DNA of 64,000 bases from Planctomycetaceae bacterium (lineage in GTDB: Bacteria; Planctomycetota; Planctomycetia; Planctomycetales; Planctomycetaceae): contig JACKHO010000003.1 of the NCBI GenBank assembly GCA_020638955.1, positions 434,001-498,000 of the forward strand, written 5' to 3'. The position numbers were made by a program, and so were the translations under genes. The notes beneath the pieces were generated by a model. That model saw only the letters and a list, made by a program, of their open reading frames with translations, ran no database searches and had not been told where the DNA came from. Shown in pieces: positions 43,843-52,751 of this stretch; the first letter of the stretch is position 1; every line of letters begins with the position of its first letter.

Positions 43843-44270
43843 TAATTGACCTTTTTGATGAGAAAACAATCTGAATAGAAATCAGAGCGATGCCCGCTGA
43901 CAGACAATCACAATGATGGAGGAACTGTGGGAACACCGTCAAGATGACTGGTCGAGCAATTCGAAAAGGTCGCCAAACCACCCACCACCTATAACCTGAA
44001 TGATATAGTGCGTGGCATGATCAACCATTCGTCATTGCCCAGGTTGGCCATCCTTCATGAGGAAAAAATGATCGTTTGCGACGAAGTCCACTCACGCACT
44101 CCCCCAATTACCCAATCGGAAAAGTAATTGCAGGCGAACCAGTTCCCGAAGATTCTCCTCGCATTCGTCATGGTTCCGGGGCATCATGAAGTCGATGACA
44201 TGCACAGACAGGAGGTCTCGTCATCTGGAGTTCTTCGACCGCCGAACTGCGTGGTCGCAAATTCACTGTC
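43843..44270. other. 428-base divergent intergenic region
   Basis: Holds the promoters of the DUF1559 gene (minus) and the hydrolase-like gene (plus); no clean promoter pair is visible. Near the plus-strand gene there is a perfect AGGAGG about 7 bases before an ATC codon that is in frame with ATG 44271. An out-of-phase 24-codon reading frame (44200-44274) ends in an ATGA overlap with that ATG. No RNA gene seen. Confidence 0.4.
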
Positions 44271-46598
44271 ATGACATCGCTTTGCCCATACATCCACCCG
44301 ATTCGTCGTTTGGTCTGCGTTCTCGTTCTGGTTGCCGCCGCTGCAGGTGTAATTCAGGCAGATGAACTCCACCTCGACAACGGCATGGTGCTGCAGGGAA
44401 TTGTCGTCAAAGTGCCGGGGCTGAAAATGCTGACGGCGGAGCGGAATAACATCTCCGAAATCCGCAATTTGCCCTTCTACATGGTCGACGACGGCGTCCG
44501 GCGCTATTTCCTGTCAACTCGCTTCGCCACACCAGTCGACTACGATCCTCTGAACCCTTACGTCACCTACGACCTCTTTCAGCAGAAAACAGGACGGGCT
44601 CCCGGACCGGGTGTTGTTGGGGCATCCAAGGCAACGCCGTTTGATCGTTTCGGACGCCGCACCGTGTCTCTGACTTCGAAACATGGCGACATTCACATCA
44701 TCCAGGGAATTACGAAAGTGCGGCCCGACTGGGTGCTGGTTGAAGGGCTCAACCACGACTGGGAATACCGACTCGACACCAAAGTGGTTCCCGACGAAGT
44801 ACTCCAGGCGATTGTGGAGCAGGCGACCGATCAGCAGAACTCGGAAGAGAGGAAACACGCCGTTATGTTCTTCCTGCAGGCGGACAAACCTCGACTCGCC
44901 CAGCAGGAACTGGAGAGACTGGGAGAGGACTTCCCCGAACTTGCCGAATGGTGCCGTGCCTACAAACAAAGTATCGCTGAACTTTCCGCACGGCTGGGAC
45001 TGAACGAACTGAAGTTGCGTCGTCTTTCCGGTCAGCATCAGCTGGCAAACTTCATCGCACGTCAGGTACCAGTCGACGAAGTAAGTGCCGATGTCGCTCT
45101 CGAAGCACAGGAAATTGTCGCGACATATGACAAGGCCCTCGAAGACCGCGACCGGGCGCTCATGTGGCTCGATCTTCTTCACGCCAAAATTCCGGAGGAA
45201 ACCGCTGCCGAGCTACAAGGCATGCGGGCACGCCTCCGCGATGAAATGCACGTAGAAACGCTCGAACGACTCGTCCCGTTCCTGCGAGTCGTCGAAGATG
45301 AAACACTGACACCCGATCAAAAACTGGCATTGGCCTATTCCGGTTGGGTTCTGGGAGCCCCGGAAGCCGTCGAAGAACTCAAGGTGGCACAAAACCTATG
45401 GGCCGCACGCTTTCTTGTTTTGGAGTACATCCGAAGCGATAACGATTTGCGGCGCGATGAAATCCTTGAAGAACTGCAGAACCTTGAAGGTGTCAGCGTA
45501 AGCCGTGTGGCGGAAATGGTTGGCCAGCTTCCCATGGCTTTCGAAACTCCGGTCACGGAATCGTCCGTCGTCGAAGAAGTCACTTTCAGTTCCGATTCCG
45601 GAGACGCGGAACGGCAATACTCCCTCATGTTGCCACCCGAGTATTCGCCGCACCTCGCGTACCCGATGCTGGTTGTACTGAGCAGCGGCGGGCAGGACGA
45701 AGTGAGTGCCGTGAAGTGGTGGGCCGGCGATGCACAGCAACAGGGATGGGCGCAGCGACGCGGATACATTGTCATCGCACCGCATTACCTCGACAAAGAG
45801 ACTGGCGAGTACGATTACTCGACGGAATCAAACGCCTTGGTGCGCGACTGTATTACTCACGTCCGGAAACGCTACCGGGTCGATTCCGATCGTGTTTTCA
45901 TCGCTGGCCACGGAATGGGAGCCGACGCAACCTACGACGTTGCCCTGAGTGCCCCCGATTTGTTCGCCGGTGCCATCACGATTGCTGGAAAAATCGAACG
46001 CCATGCCCTGTTCCTCTGGGAGAACGGGCACCAGCTCGCCTGGTATGTTGTCGGTGGCGAACGCGACCGAGACACCACCGAGCACAATGCAACGAGTTTG
46101 AATCGCATGCTGGTTAAGCGTCAGGACATGATTTACTGCGACTACAAGTCACGGGGCTACGAGGGATACGGCGAAGAACAAGAACGCATTTTCGAATGGA
46201 TGCAAACCAAACGGCGCAAGTCACTCGCCGAGGTGGCCGATTTCGATGTTGGCTCGCTTCGGATGTCGGACAATCAGTTTCATTGGCTGGCCGCCCATTC
46301 CATGCCGCCTCAGTTGTTTCCCCCGCTTCCGGCCAATGGACGGGCGACGGGAGTCTCAGTCCGGCCGTTCAAGGCGCATGTCGCGGTCGGAGGCCCGATT
46401 TACTTGCAGCATCCTGGTAAGAGCACGACGTTCTGGCTGAGTCCGGAATTCATCAGCTTCGAGGACCGACATCGAATTTCCATCAACGGCCGGGTCGTCT
46501 TCAACAGCTTCATTTCACCTTCAATGGAAGACCTGCTCGAAGACCTGCGCATTCGAGGAGACCGCGAACGCCTCTTCTGGGCAAAGATGACGTTCTAA
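44271..46598 (+). CDS. Secreted protein with alpha/beta-hydrolase domain lacking the nucleophile Ser
   Basis: A 775-residue protein with a signal peptide (RRLVCVLVLVAAAAGVIQA). Residues about 30-440 are a helical, unassigned region. From about 445 an esterase-like domain appears: RQYSLMLPPEYSPHLAYPML, then the strand-loop VVLSSGGQDE and IVIAPHYLDKETG. The nucleophile elbow is VFIAGHGMGADATYDVAL. The usual GxSxG is GHGMG here, so the catalytic Ser is Gly (codon GGA). YVVGGERDRDT and a C-terminal FSxP-type strand region follow. It is therefore probably a pseudo-hydrolase acting by binding, or an enzyme with a changed mechanism. Monocistronic. Confidence 0.75.
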   Translation: MTSLCPYIHPIRRLVCVLVLVAAAAGVIQADELHLDNGMVLQGIVVKVPGLKMLTAERNNISEIRNLPFYMVDDGVRRYFLSTRFATPVDYDPLNPYVTYDLFQQKTGRAPGPGVVGASKATPFDRFGRRTVSLTSKHGDIHIIQGITKVRPDWVLVEGLNHDWEYRLDTKVVPDEVLQAIVEQATDQQNSEERKHAVMFFLQADKPRLAQQELERLGEDFPELAEWCRAYKQSIAELSARLGLNELKLRRLSGQHQLANFIARQVPVDEVSADVALEAQEIVATYDKALEDRDRALMWLDLLHAKIPEETAAELQGMRARLRDEMHVETLERLVPFLRVVEDETLTPDQKLALAYSGWVLGAPEAVEELKVAQNLWAARFLVLEYIRSDNDLRRDEILEELQNLEGVSVSRVAEMVGQLPMAFETPVTESSVVEEVTFSSDSGDAERQYSLMLPPEYSPHLAYPMLVVLSSGGQDEVSAVKWWAGDAQQQGWAQRRGYIVIAPHYLDKETGEYDYSTESNALVRDCITHVRKRYRVDSDRVFIAGHGMGADATYDVALSAPDLFAGAITIAGKIERHALFLWENGHQLAWYVVGGERDRDTTEHNATSLNRMLVKRQDMIYCDYKSRGYEGYGEEQERIFEWMQTKRRKSLAEVADFDVGSLRMSDNQFHWLAAHSMPPQLFPPLPANGRATGVSVRPFKAHVAVGGPIYLQHPGKSTTFWLSPEFISFEDRHRISINGRVVFNSFISPSMEDLLEDLRIRGDRERLFWAKMTF

Positions 46599-46671
46599 TT
46601 CAACGACTCACCCTCGCTCCTGCCGAGCCCTTTTCCCTCGGGTTTCCGATTAGAACTTCGCGCGGTCCACG

Positions 46672-47619
46672 TCATCCCCGAGGATGGCATTTGGAATGGA
46701 TTGCCTTCAGGCGGCTGTGTTCGACCTGGGTATAGATTTGGGTTGTTCGAATACTGGCATGGCCGAGCATTTCCTGCAGGGCACGAATCTCGGCCCCGCC
46801 CGCGAGCATATGCGTCGCGAAACTGTGACGGAGCGTGTGGGGGCTGACTTTGTTGGCGGCTCCAATACGCCTAGCATAGCGTTTCACGATTTGCCAGATA
46901 TTAACCCGAGTGAGTGAACGCCCTGTACGGGTGACGAACAAATAATCCTGCTCTCGGCTGCGGACCATCCGAACGCGTTCTTTCTCCAGGTAGTTTTGAA
47001 TTGCCGCCACGGCAACGGGTGTCAAAGAAACAATGCGTTCCTTGTTCCCTTTGCCGAGGCAACGGCAGAAGCGCTGCGTGAGGTTGATGTCCTGCAAACG
47101 CATTCCACTCAGTTCCGAGGCACGGCAACCTGTGGAATACAGCACCGCGAGCACGGCCCGATCGCGCAATGGAAAGGGATCTTCCCAACTCGGAGCTTCG
47201 AGCAACTGGTCGACCATTTCCGGGCTCAGGACTGTGGGGAGGTATTGCCACAGCTTGGGCGACGTCAGCATTTCCATCGCACTCTCAGCGATGATTTCTT
47301 CCAGCACAAGAAAGCGGAAGAACATTTTGAGCGCCACAATTCTTCGCGCAATGGTGCTGGGCTGAAGTCCACGGTCGTGTAAATGCTGCAGGAAGCTGGT
47401 CAGGATTTCCAGATTGACTGCAACGACCGACACAATCCTTTGTTCTTCGCACCACGCCACAAACTGCAGCAAGTCGTTCCGGTAGGCTGCGACCGTGTTC
47501 GCGGACATCCCGCATTCCGCTTCCAGGTACGCGAGAAACGGATCCAGGAAACGTCGTGGATGCAGAAACGGCTGAGCGTTCGCCGTCTGGACAGATTGTG
47601 GGCGTCGACGTGGAGGCAT
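46672..47619 (-). CDS. xerD: XerC/XerD-type tyrosine recombinase
   Basis: A 315-residue protein. An N-terminal SAM-like domain (FLAYLEAECGMSANTVAAYRNDL) precedes the catalytic core. The active-site residues are Arg in STGCRASELSGM, Lys in LGKGNKERIV, His-x-x-Arg in HTLRHSFATHML, His in LGHASIRTTQ and the nucleophile Tyr in IYTQVEHSRL. Known role: resolution of chromosome dimers at dif together with its partner. XerD is favoured over XerC by the linker PKLWQYLPTVLS, but the assignment is tentative. No attachment site or cassette array adjoins, so it is probably a housekeeping recombinase. Confidence 0.88.
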   Translation of the reverse strand: MPPRRRPQSVQTANAQPFLHPRRFLDPFLAYLEAECGMSANTVAAYRNDLLQFVAWCEEQRIVSVVAVNLEILTSFLQHLHDRGLQPSTIARRIVALKMFFRFLVLEEIIAESAMEMLTSPKLWQYLPTVLSPEMVDQLLEAPSWEDPFPLRDRAVLAVLYSTGCRASELSGMRLQDINLTQRFCRCLGKGNKERIVSLTPVAVAAIQNYLEKERVRMVRSREQDYLFVTRTGRSLTRVNIWQIVKRYARRIGAANKVSPHTLRHSFATHMLAGGAEIRALQEMLGHASIRTTQIYTQVEHSRLKAIHSKCHPRG

Positions 47620-47730
47620 GAGGGAAACCTTCGAGAGGGACGAGTCGAGCGAGACGAAGACAAGGCTCAGTGCCCTCTTCGATCATCGACGTCGTCGTAT
47701 CAATAAGGTTCCCGCAGTTCGGGCGAGTAC

Positions 47731-47770
47731 AAAAAGAAACGACCCGCAGTTGTTCAAACTGCGGGTCGTT
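47731..47770 (-). terminator. Rho-independent terminator of the coiled-coil gene
   Basis: A perfect 14-bp stem (AACGACCCGCAGTT with its complement) around a 5-base loop, followed on the minus strand by TCTTTTT. It lies 45 bases after the stop at 47815 and separates this gene from xerD. Confidence 0.93.
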
Positions 47771-47814
47771 CTTAATCAGTTGTCCGAACATTCGTTGTAA
47801 TGTTCAGAATCGTT

Positions 47815-48615
47815 TTACTCGGCTGCAGCAGGTGCTTCTGCTGCTTCAGCCGCAGGTGCATCTGCGTTTGCGTCAGCAGCCGGAGCGGCTGGGTCGTCGG
47901 CAGGAGCATCGCCTTCGGCTTCTACTGCTGGCTTCTTCGCATCGTTCATGGCAGCCTGCTTGGCGGCATCGAGTTCGGCCTGGACCTTCTTGTTGTCTGA
48001 TTCCAGCTTCTGAACTGTTGCCTTCAGGGCATCGACTTCTTTCTGGGCTGCGTCGCGAGCAGCTTCGGCTGCCTTGCGTTGTTCCTGAATCTCAGCGTTT
48101 GCCTTTTTAACATCGGCCGTTGCTTTTTGTGCCGAGGCCAACTGATTGGCAGCTTCCTTGGCAGCTGCATCAGCATCGGCCTGGATTTTTTCACCCTGAG
48201 CCTTGGCGGCCTGAGTTGCCTTCTTTGACTGGGCCAACTGCTGTTGCGTTTGCTTCAGTTGTTCCTGCAGCTTGGCAGCCTGGGCCTGCATGGCTTCCAG
48301 TTGAGCGGACAGTTCAGCGTTTTTCGCGAGCGAAGCGTCACGTTCCTGAGTCATGCTCGCGAGTTGTGTGTTCAGGTCCTCGACGGAAGCTTCAAGACCT
48401 TCAACTTTCTGCTGGCTTTCTGCCAGGGCCGACTCACAAACGCAGGCATCGTAGGCGCGCTGCACGGCGACCCGGTATGGCATCCGACGTGGCGGAGGAG
48501 CGGGTCGGCACACGACCTGGCGTACAACGCAAACACGCTGTGCGGAACATTCATTGGTTGTCAGGCCGCTCATGACAGCTGCGGCACCCAGCAGCAGAAT
48601 CGCTAATCTTTTCAT
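47815..48615 (-). CDS. Secreted coiled-coil protein with Ala/Pro/Asp-rich tail
   Basis: A 266-residue protein. Signal peptide MKRLAILLLGAAAVMSGL with cleavage near ECSA-Q. A short Cys/Pro segment (RVCVVRQVVCRPAPPPRR) is followed by an unbroken coiled coil from about residue 62 to 215 (ESQQKVEGLEASVEDLN; LKQTQQQLAQSKKATQ; VQKLESDNKKVQAEL). The tail is low-complexity and acidic (GDAPADDPAAPAADANADAP). It is probably a periplasmic or surface rod; no enzymatic motif. Its own terminator follows. Confidence 0.85.
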   Translation of the reverse strand: MKRLAILLLGAAAVMSGLTTNECSAQRVCVVRQVVCRPAPPPRRMPYRVAVQRAYDACVCESALAESQQKVEGLEASVEDLNTQLASMTQERDASLAKNAELSAQLEAMQAQAAKLQEQLKQTQQQLAQSKKATQAAKAQGEKIQADADAAAKEAANQLASAQKATADVKKANAEIQEQRKAAEAARDAAQKEVDALKATVQKLESDNKKVQAELDAAKQAAMNDAKKPAVEAEGDAPADDPAAPAADANADAPAAEAAEAPAAAE

Positions 48616-48839
48616 GGCACTTCTACAGTGTTCAGGTGGGACGGAAGCATGCGGGGGACATGGCTGCCGTGTAAAAAGGGAGGAATAGGTTGACTTTTCC
48701 TCTCTACATCATCGAACACGAACCAACGAAATTCAATGAACCACTGGCAAACGAGCCGCAATTCCCGCCGATGGCGCTAAGGTTTCCCGAATCTTCAGGA
48801 TATGCGGGCAGTGAAACCCGACCTGAGTTGAAATTCACG

Positions 48840-50081
48840 CTACTTAAAAAGCGGAAGTGAAGGAGCAATTCCGGGAAGTCGAACTCCCGCAGAAGCGGGA
48901 TTGGCGACCGGTTCGGCAGCCGGCGCGTTGACAGAAGTCGTTTGCTGGCCCTGCATTTCGGCAGCCGTGCGGCCATGCACCTGACGATTGAACACCTCCG
49001 GATCGAATGGATCGGGCTGTTCCTCTCTCAGAATCCCGTTGAGGAACTCATGAGGACTCCCATTTTGAGGTAATGCCCTTCCATTCCCCAATTCCGATGG
49101 ATTCGGTTCGAATCCCGAAGCGAGTACCACGTCCGAAGGTTGCCGCTGCTGCATTCTCGGAGACTGCGCTGGTGATTTGTCCCGTGCAACTTGAGCCACC
49201 CAGGCCTGAAGAATTTGAAGTTGCCTGATGCCGGTGCTTCCGCGAAATACGAAGCGATGGAATTCCGTCGACTCCTGAGGTTTCTGCAACAGCGGACTCG
49301 CTTCCGGTCTCGCAAAGTCGATTTGTGCCATCAGTGCGGCCAGATTCTGGTCGCTGGTACGCGTTTGATTTGTTTGGCCCCGAACCATTTGGAAATGGAA
49401 CTCCCGTCCATTCTGATCCCCGCCATGACAACGGGCGTTACCACACTTGTTCATCATCATGGGTTGAATATGAATAATGAATTCACGCGTCGCTTCATCT
49501 GACAGTCCTTGTGCGGTTCGATTTTCCGGCTTTGTGAATCCATCAGCGGTCATGGCCGGCGCTGGAGCCGCTTCGTGATGCAGCGGCCTGGGATTTACGT
49601 TGGTCTCAATTTCTTTAAGCAACTGACGTGCATCACTGCGCAGCGGTTCCAGTTCGAGTGCCGCCGCCACTTCAAGACGAGCTTCCTGCATGAGCCCCTG
49701 GTCCCGGCACCACTCCGCCAGTTTCATATGCGACTCGACCGTATGGAATGAAACGCTGTTTCGCAGTTTCCGATAGGCAGCAGGCACCGACTCCGCTGTT
49801 GCCAGGATGAGATCGAACGGCACCATGTTGTAGGTTCCGTCCGCCTTCTCCACCCGGTACCCGCCGGGAACTTCCCGCAGATTTCCCTCGAAGACACGAC
49901 CGTCATTCATGACGACGACCCCTTGAGGAACCGGAACAGCCGCCTGTTCAATCAATTCAATAGCCGAAGCAGGCAAATTCGGTGGGAGTGGGGCCGGGAT
50001 TTTCGTTGGGATAATCACCTGCGCGCAAATCGGTGTCACGCATGCCAACCAAACGGTCAATGATGTCATGAAACGCAACAT
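48840..50081 (-). CDS. Secreted Cx4CH-motif protein, function unknown
   Basis: A 413-residue protein from ATG 50081, whose signal peptide is MLRFMTSLTVWLACVTPICA; the in-frame extension upstream to 50231 lacks a signal. After a Pro-rich linker there is a small domain with VVVMNDGRVFEGNLREVPGG. A TPR-like helical pair follows (MKLAEWCRDQGLMQEARLEV). Then comes MMMNKCGNARCHGGDQNG, a Cys-x4-Cys-His motif common in planctomycete exported proteins that may bind haem. The C-terminal 100 residues are disordered. Likely periplasmic; the role is unknown and haem binding is inference. Confidence 0.72.
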   Translation of the reverse strand: MLRFMTSLTVWLACVTPICAQVIIPTKIPAPLPPNLPASAIELIEQAAVPVPQGVVVMNDGRVFEGNLREVPGGYRVEKADGTYNMVPFDLILATAESVPAAYRKLRNSVSFHTVESHMKLAEWCRDQGLMQEARLEVAAALELEPLRSDARQLLKEIETNVNPRPLHHEAAPAPAMTADGFTKPENRTAQGLSDEATREFIIHIQPMMMNKCGNARCHGGDQNGREFHFQMVRGQTNQTRTSDQNLAALMAQIDFARPEASPLLQKPQESTEFHRFVFRGSTGIRQLQILQAWVAQVARDKSPAQSPRMQQRQPSDVVLASGFEPNPSELGNGRALPQNGSPHEFLNGILREEQPDPFDPEVFNRQVHGRTAAEMQGQQTTSVNAPAAEPVANPASAGVRLPGIAPSLPLFK

Positions 50082-50421
50082 GTCGATGCATCCGTGCTTT
50101 GCCTGCCGCAGTCCTCCTGCCGCATACCTTAACAGAGTACCGGACGGACCTTGGGACAGGTCAAAGGCAACCCCTTCCCTCATGCGGTGGCAGGCAACTC
50201 GTTCGGCAATTCCTGCCGCTTTTGTGTCCATTTGACCATTGAAAGCGAGTCAGGCAGGAGGGGTTGGATCGATTCTGGCGATTCTACTGAAGATTCCAGC
50301 CCCCATTGTCGATGATGGGTGATAGTACGGCTGCCTCGCATTGGCGACCGTGCCCAGACATGGAATCAACAGTCAATACAACGAAATGGCTCCGGCCTTC
50401 TCCCAGAGTACGAGCACTGAC
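50082..50421. other. 340-base divergent intergenic region
   Basis: Between the Cx4CH protein (minus) and the small lipoprotein (plus). It must contain both promoters; no clear -35/-10 pair is visible. No small gene or RNA is evident. Confidence 0.35.
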
Positions 50422-50670
50422 ATGAACGTCTCTCGCTTCACCAAAGCCTCATCCTGGTTGCTCCTCGGTGGTGTATTGGCCTGTCTCATTGGGGCGTCCG
50501 GCTGTCAGGCACACGTCGGTGGTCAGACTCTCCCATCGGCTCACTATCTGACGGATGACGTGCAGTACTTCCCAGCCGGTCCAGAGTTCAAGCTGTCACG
50601 TACTGTGCAGGCGGCCGAAGAATACAAAGCCACTCGTGATCAGCTCGATGCCGACTTGTCTGGCAACTAG
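50422..50670 (+). CDS. Small lipoprotein, planctomycete type
   Basis: An 82-residue protein. ATG 50422 begins a lipoprotein signal (WLLLGGVLACLIGASGCQA); in-frame Met codons upstream lack this context. The mature 50 residues include VGGQTLPSAHYLTDDVQYF and PAGPEFKLSR, then a charged helix (QAAEEYKATRDQLDADL). I recall similar short lipoproteins in other planctomycetes with the 'GGQTLPSxxYLxDDVQYFP' core, all of unknown function. It converges with the ExbD gene 6 bases away. No partner is evident. Confidence 0.75.
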   Translation: MNVSRFTKASSWLLLGGVLACLIGASGCQAHVGGQTLPSAHYLTDDVQYFPAGPEFKLSRTVQAAEEYKATRDQLDADLSGN

Positions 50671-50676
50671 TGCAAC

Positions 50677-51375
50677 TCAACTCGCTGGGGCGAAGCCCAT
50701 ATCGGCGAAGTCATAACGCGACCTGCGGCCTGCGTCTTCTTCCATTTGCTGTGTAATCGCTGGCAACAGCGCGCGGACTTTTCTCGTCAATACAATTCTG
50801 GTTCCCCGCTCGTATGTCAGCAGAATCAGGACGAGACTCTTCTGGTCCGGAATCTTCTTGTAGGTGGCGAAGAGCTCATCCTGCAACCGCTCCACGCTGA
50901 TGTCATTACTCGACACGTCGAGCACCGGCTCCGGCTCAGAGTCCGTCGTCTGTAACGTAATGACTCCATCAGCCCGAATGTGCAGACTCCAAATGTCGCA
51001 CCTCTTTCGGATTTCTTCGTACGTGAGAATGTGCTGCACGGCTTCGGCACTGTTCTGATTCGCCAACTCCTCGAACCGGGCCTGAATACGATCACGCTGT
51101 TCCGGCGACTGACGTTCCGCGAACGCCATAATGTCGGCGATGTCTTCATCGGGCACGCGAAACAGTTCGACCAGCAGTTCCGCCATGACCTTTTGCGTCG
51201 CCTCGGCCTGCTCACGATGCTGCTCAGCGGCATCCCGCTCCGATTGAAGTTGCTCCGTCACCTTGTCCGCTTCAATCTGGCCCGAGCGCACCGCGAGATA
51301 CTGCGCAAAAATGACAATCAACATCAAATCGAACAGTGGAGTGAGCTGCAATGAAAACCGACGCGGAGCGGCCAT
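50677..51375 (-). CDS. ExbD/TolR-like membrane protein
   Basis: A 232-residue protein; ATG 51375 follows GGAGGGG. One N-terminal membrane helix with the proton-relay Asp in LTPLFDLMLIVIFAQYL matches ExbD/TolR. A coiled coil follows (QLQSERDAAEQHREQAEATQ) and then a periplasmic C-terminal domain with DIWSLHIRADGVITLQT. It is longer than E. coli ExbD (141 residues) because of the coiled coil. Its start overlaps the stop of the ExbB-like gene by one base (TAATG). Known role: proton-driven energy coupling to the outer membrane or cell wall; the partner is not identified. Confidence 0.8.
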   Translation of the reverse strand: MAAPRRFSLQLTPLFDLMLIVIFAQYLAVRSGQIEADKVTEQLQSERDAAEQHREQAEATQKVMAELLVELFRVPDEDIADIMAFAERQSPEQRDRIQARFEELANQNSAEAVQHILTYEEIRKRCDIWSLHIRADGVITLQTTDSEPEPVLDVSSNDISVERLQDELFATYKKIPDQKSLVLILLTYERGTRIVLTRKVRALLPAITQQMEEDAGRRSRYDFADMGFAPAS

Positions 51376-52043
51376 TACGTCCCCTCCGCTGATGACGCCA
51401 CTTGCGTCACGCCCAGTTCGCGTTTCACACGAGCAATCATTTCTCGCACATGGCGCCGATTCTCGGTCAGTCGTCCAAACGACATTTCCAGACAACTGTT
51501 CACGAACATCAATAGCATGGCGGCGACAAGTCCAGCCGCCGTCGACCAAATGGCTTCACCAAACCGTGAGAGCACGAGTCCCAGCGTGTCGGCAGCCACA
51601 GCAGTTGCCGCCGTGTCTGTCTGTAGGGCTGCACCAATGGCGATAATCGTTCCCAGCACTCCCATGAGTGGATAGGCCTCAATCATGGTCCGCGCCATGT
51701 TGTACATGGTCTCGAACGACATCGAGTTCATGTAACGGCGTTTCTCGTCCAGGATTCTCATCCGCTGATGCAGCGTTTCTCGATCACCGCTACGACCAGC
51801 GACGTCGAGAGTTTCATTCACATCTGCTAGAAACGCGTCGATTTGATCGGACAGGTGCGCTGTCGTGTCGAGCACGCTTTGATGTTTCAGGCCGCGAGTA
51901 AAGTCAAACAGCGTGGAAGCAATGTTCTTGAAATCGCGTCGCGACCAAATCCACAACACGAAGAACAGAAACAAATGCACGCCCGCCAGGACGACAATTG
52001 CGGGCGTGGTGTACGTCGAAATCTGATGTAGAAGCTCGTCCAT
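51375..52043 (-). CDS. MotA/TolQ/ExbB proton-channel family protein
   Basis: A 222-residue protein from ATG 52043. Three membrane segments: TPAIVVLAGVHLFLFFVLWIW, then the pore helices MGVLGTIIAIGAAL and STAAGLVAAMLLMFVNSCLE. The segment EAYPLMGVLGTIIAIGAAL matches the signature region of ExbB/TolQ/MotA, and FGEAIWSTAAGLVAA the third helix. The cytoplasmic loop has RILDEKRRYMNSMSF. It forms the stator-like channel with the ExbD protein encoded next, with which it overlaps. No TonB or flagellar gene is in the window, so the user of the energy is unknown. Confidence 0.85.
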   Translation of the reverse strand: MDELLHQISTYTTPAIVVLAGVHLFLFFVLWIWSRRDFKNIASTLFDFTRGLKHQSVLDTTAHLSDQIDAFLADVNETLDVAGRSGDRETLHQRMRILDEKRRYMNSMSFETMYNMARTMIEAYPLMGVLGTIIAIGAALQTDTAATAVAADTLGLVLSRFGEAIWSTAAGLVAAMLLMFVNSCLEMSFGRLTENRRHVREMIARVKRELGVTQVASSAEGT

Positions 52044-52077
52044 TGGGCGGCAACTCTCCGGGACCGGACCAGGCCGG

Positions 52078-52722
52078 TCAGTTTTCAGATCGTGTCTGCG
52101 ACGTACGTTCCAGCACATACAGTGCGCTATGAGCACGCAGGTTAGGCCAGAACGCTCGGCTCACGGCTTGCGATCCGATAATGGGCAATTCTTTCTCTAT
52201 TCTGAAGTTACCACGCTCCGCAAGCTCTCGAAAGTCGAGCATGGAGAGGAAATGCACATTTGGTGACTCATACCATTCATATGGTAGGGAATCTGTCACC
52301 GGCGCCCGCCCCTGCAACAGCACCTGTAGTCGAATTCGCCAATGGCCAAAGTTGGGCACCACAATGAGCGCCTTCCGGGCGACCCGAAAAATCTCGTTCA
52401 TCAGTTCCAGCGGCCGTGACACCTGTTGCAGCGTTTGAGACACAACTGCCCAGTCAAAGGAATTGTCCGGCAGGTCGATCGTACTTTCGTTCAGGTCGAT
52501 TTGCAGCATGGGGAGCCCACGTTCAATGGCGGCCCGGAATGAATCGAACTCCAGCTCCACCCCCAGCACCTGGCATTCATGTTCGTCTCGCAATCTTTCG
52601 AGCAGCAGGCCATCACCGCAACCCAAGTCCAACACCCGCGCACCACGTTCAATGTGCTGCATGAGAATGTCATTCGTCACTGCAGACCGCGCGTCAGGCA
52701 AATGGATTTTCTTGGCACACAT
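52078..52722 (-). CDS. metW: MetW-like class I methyltransferase
   Basis: A 214-residue protein from ATG 52722; TTG 52749 would add 9 residues and neither has a good ribosome-binding site. SAM site: GARVLDLGCGDGLLLERLRDE, then VLGVELEFDSFRAAIERG. FDWAVVSQTLQQVSRPLELM and ALIVVPNFGHWRIRLQVLLQG follow, with YEWYESPNVHFLSMLDF; this is the MetW pattern. In bacteria MetW usually works with MetX (homoserine O-acyltransferase) and is encoded beside it; MetX is not here. A multi-helix element lies at 52752-52821 just upstream. Confidence 0.87.
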   Translation of the reverse strand: MCAKKIHLPDARSAVTNDILMQHIERGARVLDLGCGDGLLLERLRDEHECQVLGVELEFDSFRAAIERGLPMLQIDLNESTIDLPDNSFDWAVVSQTLQQVSRPLELMNEIFRVARKALIVVPNFGHWRIRLQVLLQGRAPVTDSLPYEWYESPNVHFLSMLDFRELAERGNFRIEKELPIIGSQAVSRAFWPNLRAHSALYVLERTSQTRSEN

Positions 52723-52751
52723 GGGAAAGTGGAATTGGCTTGCAGTCAACT

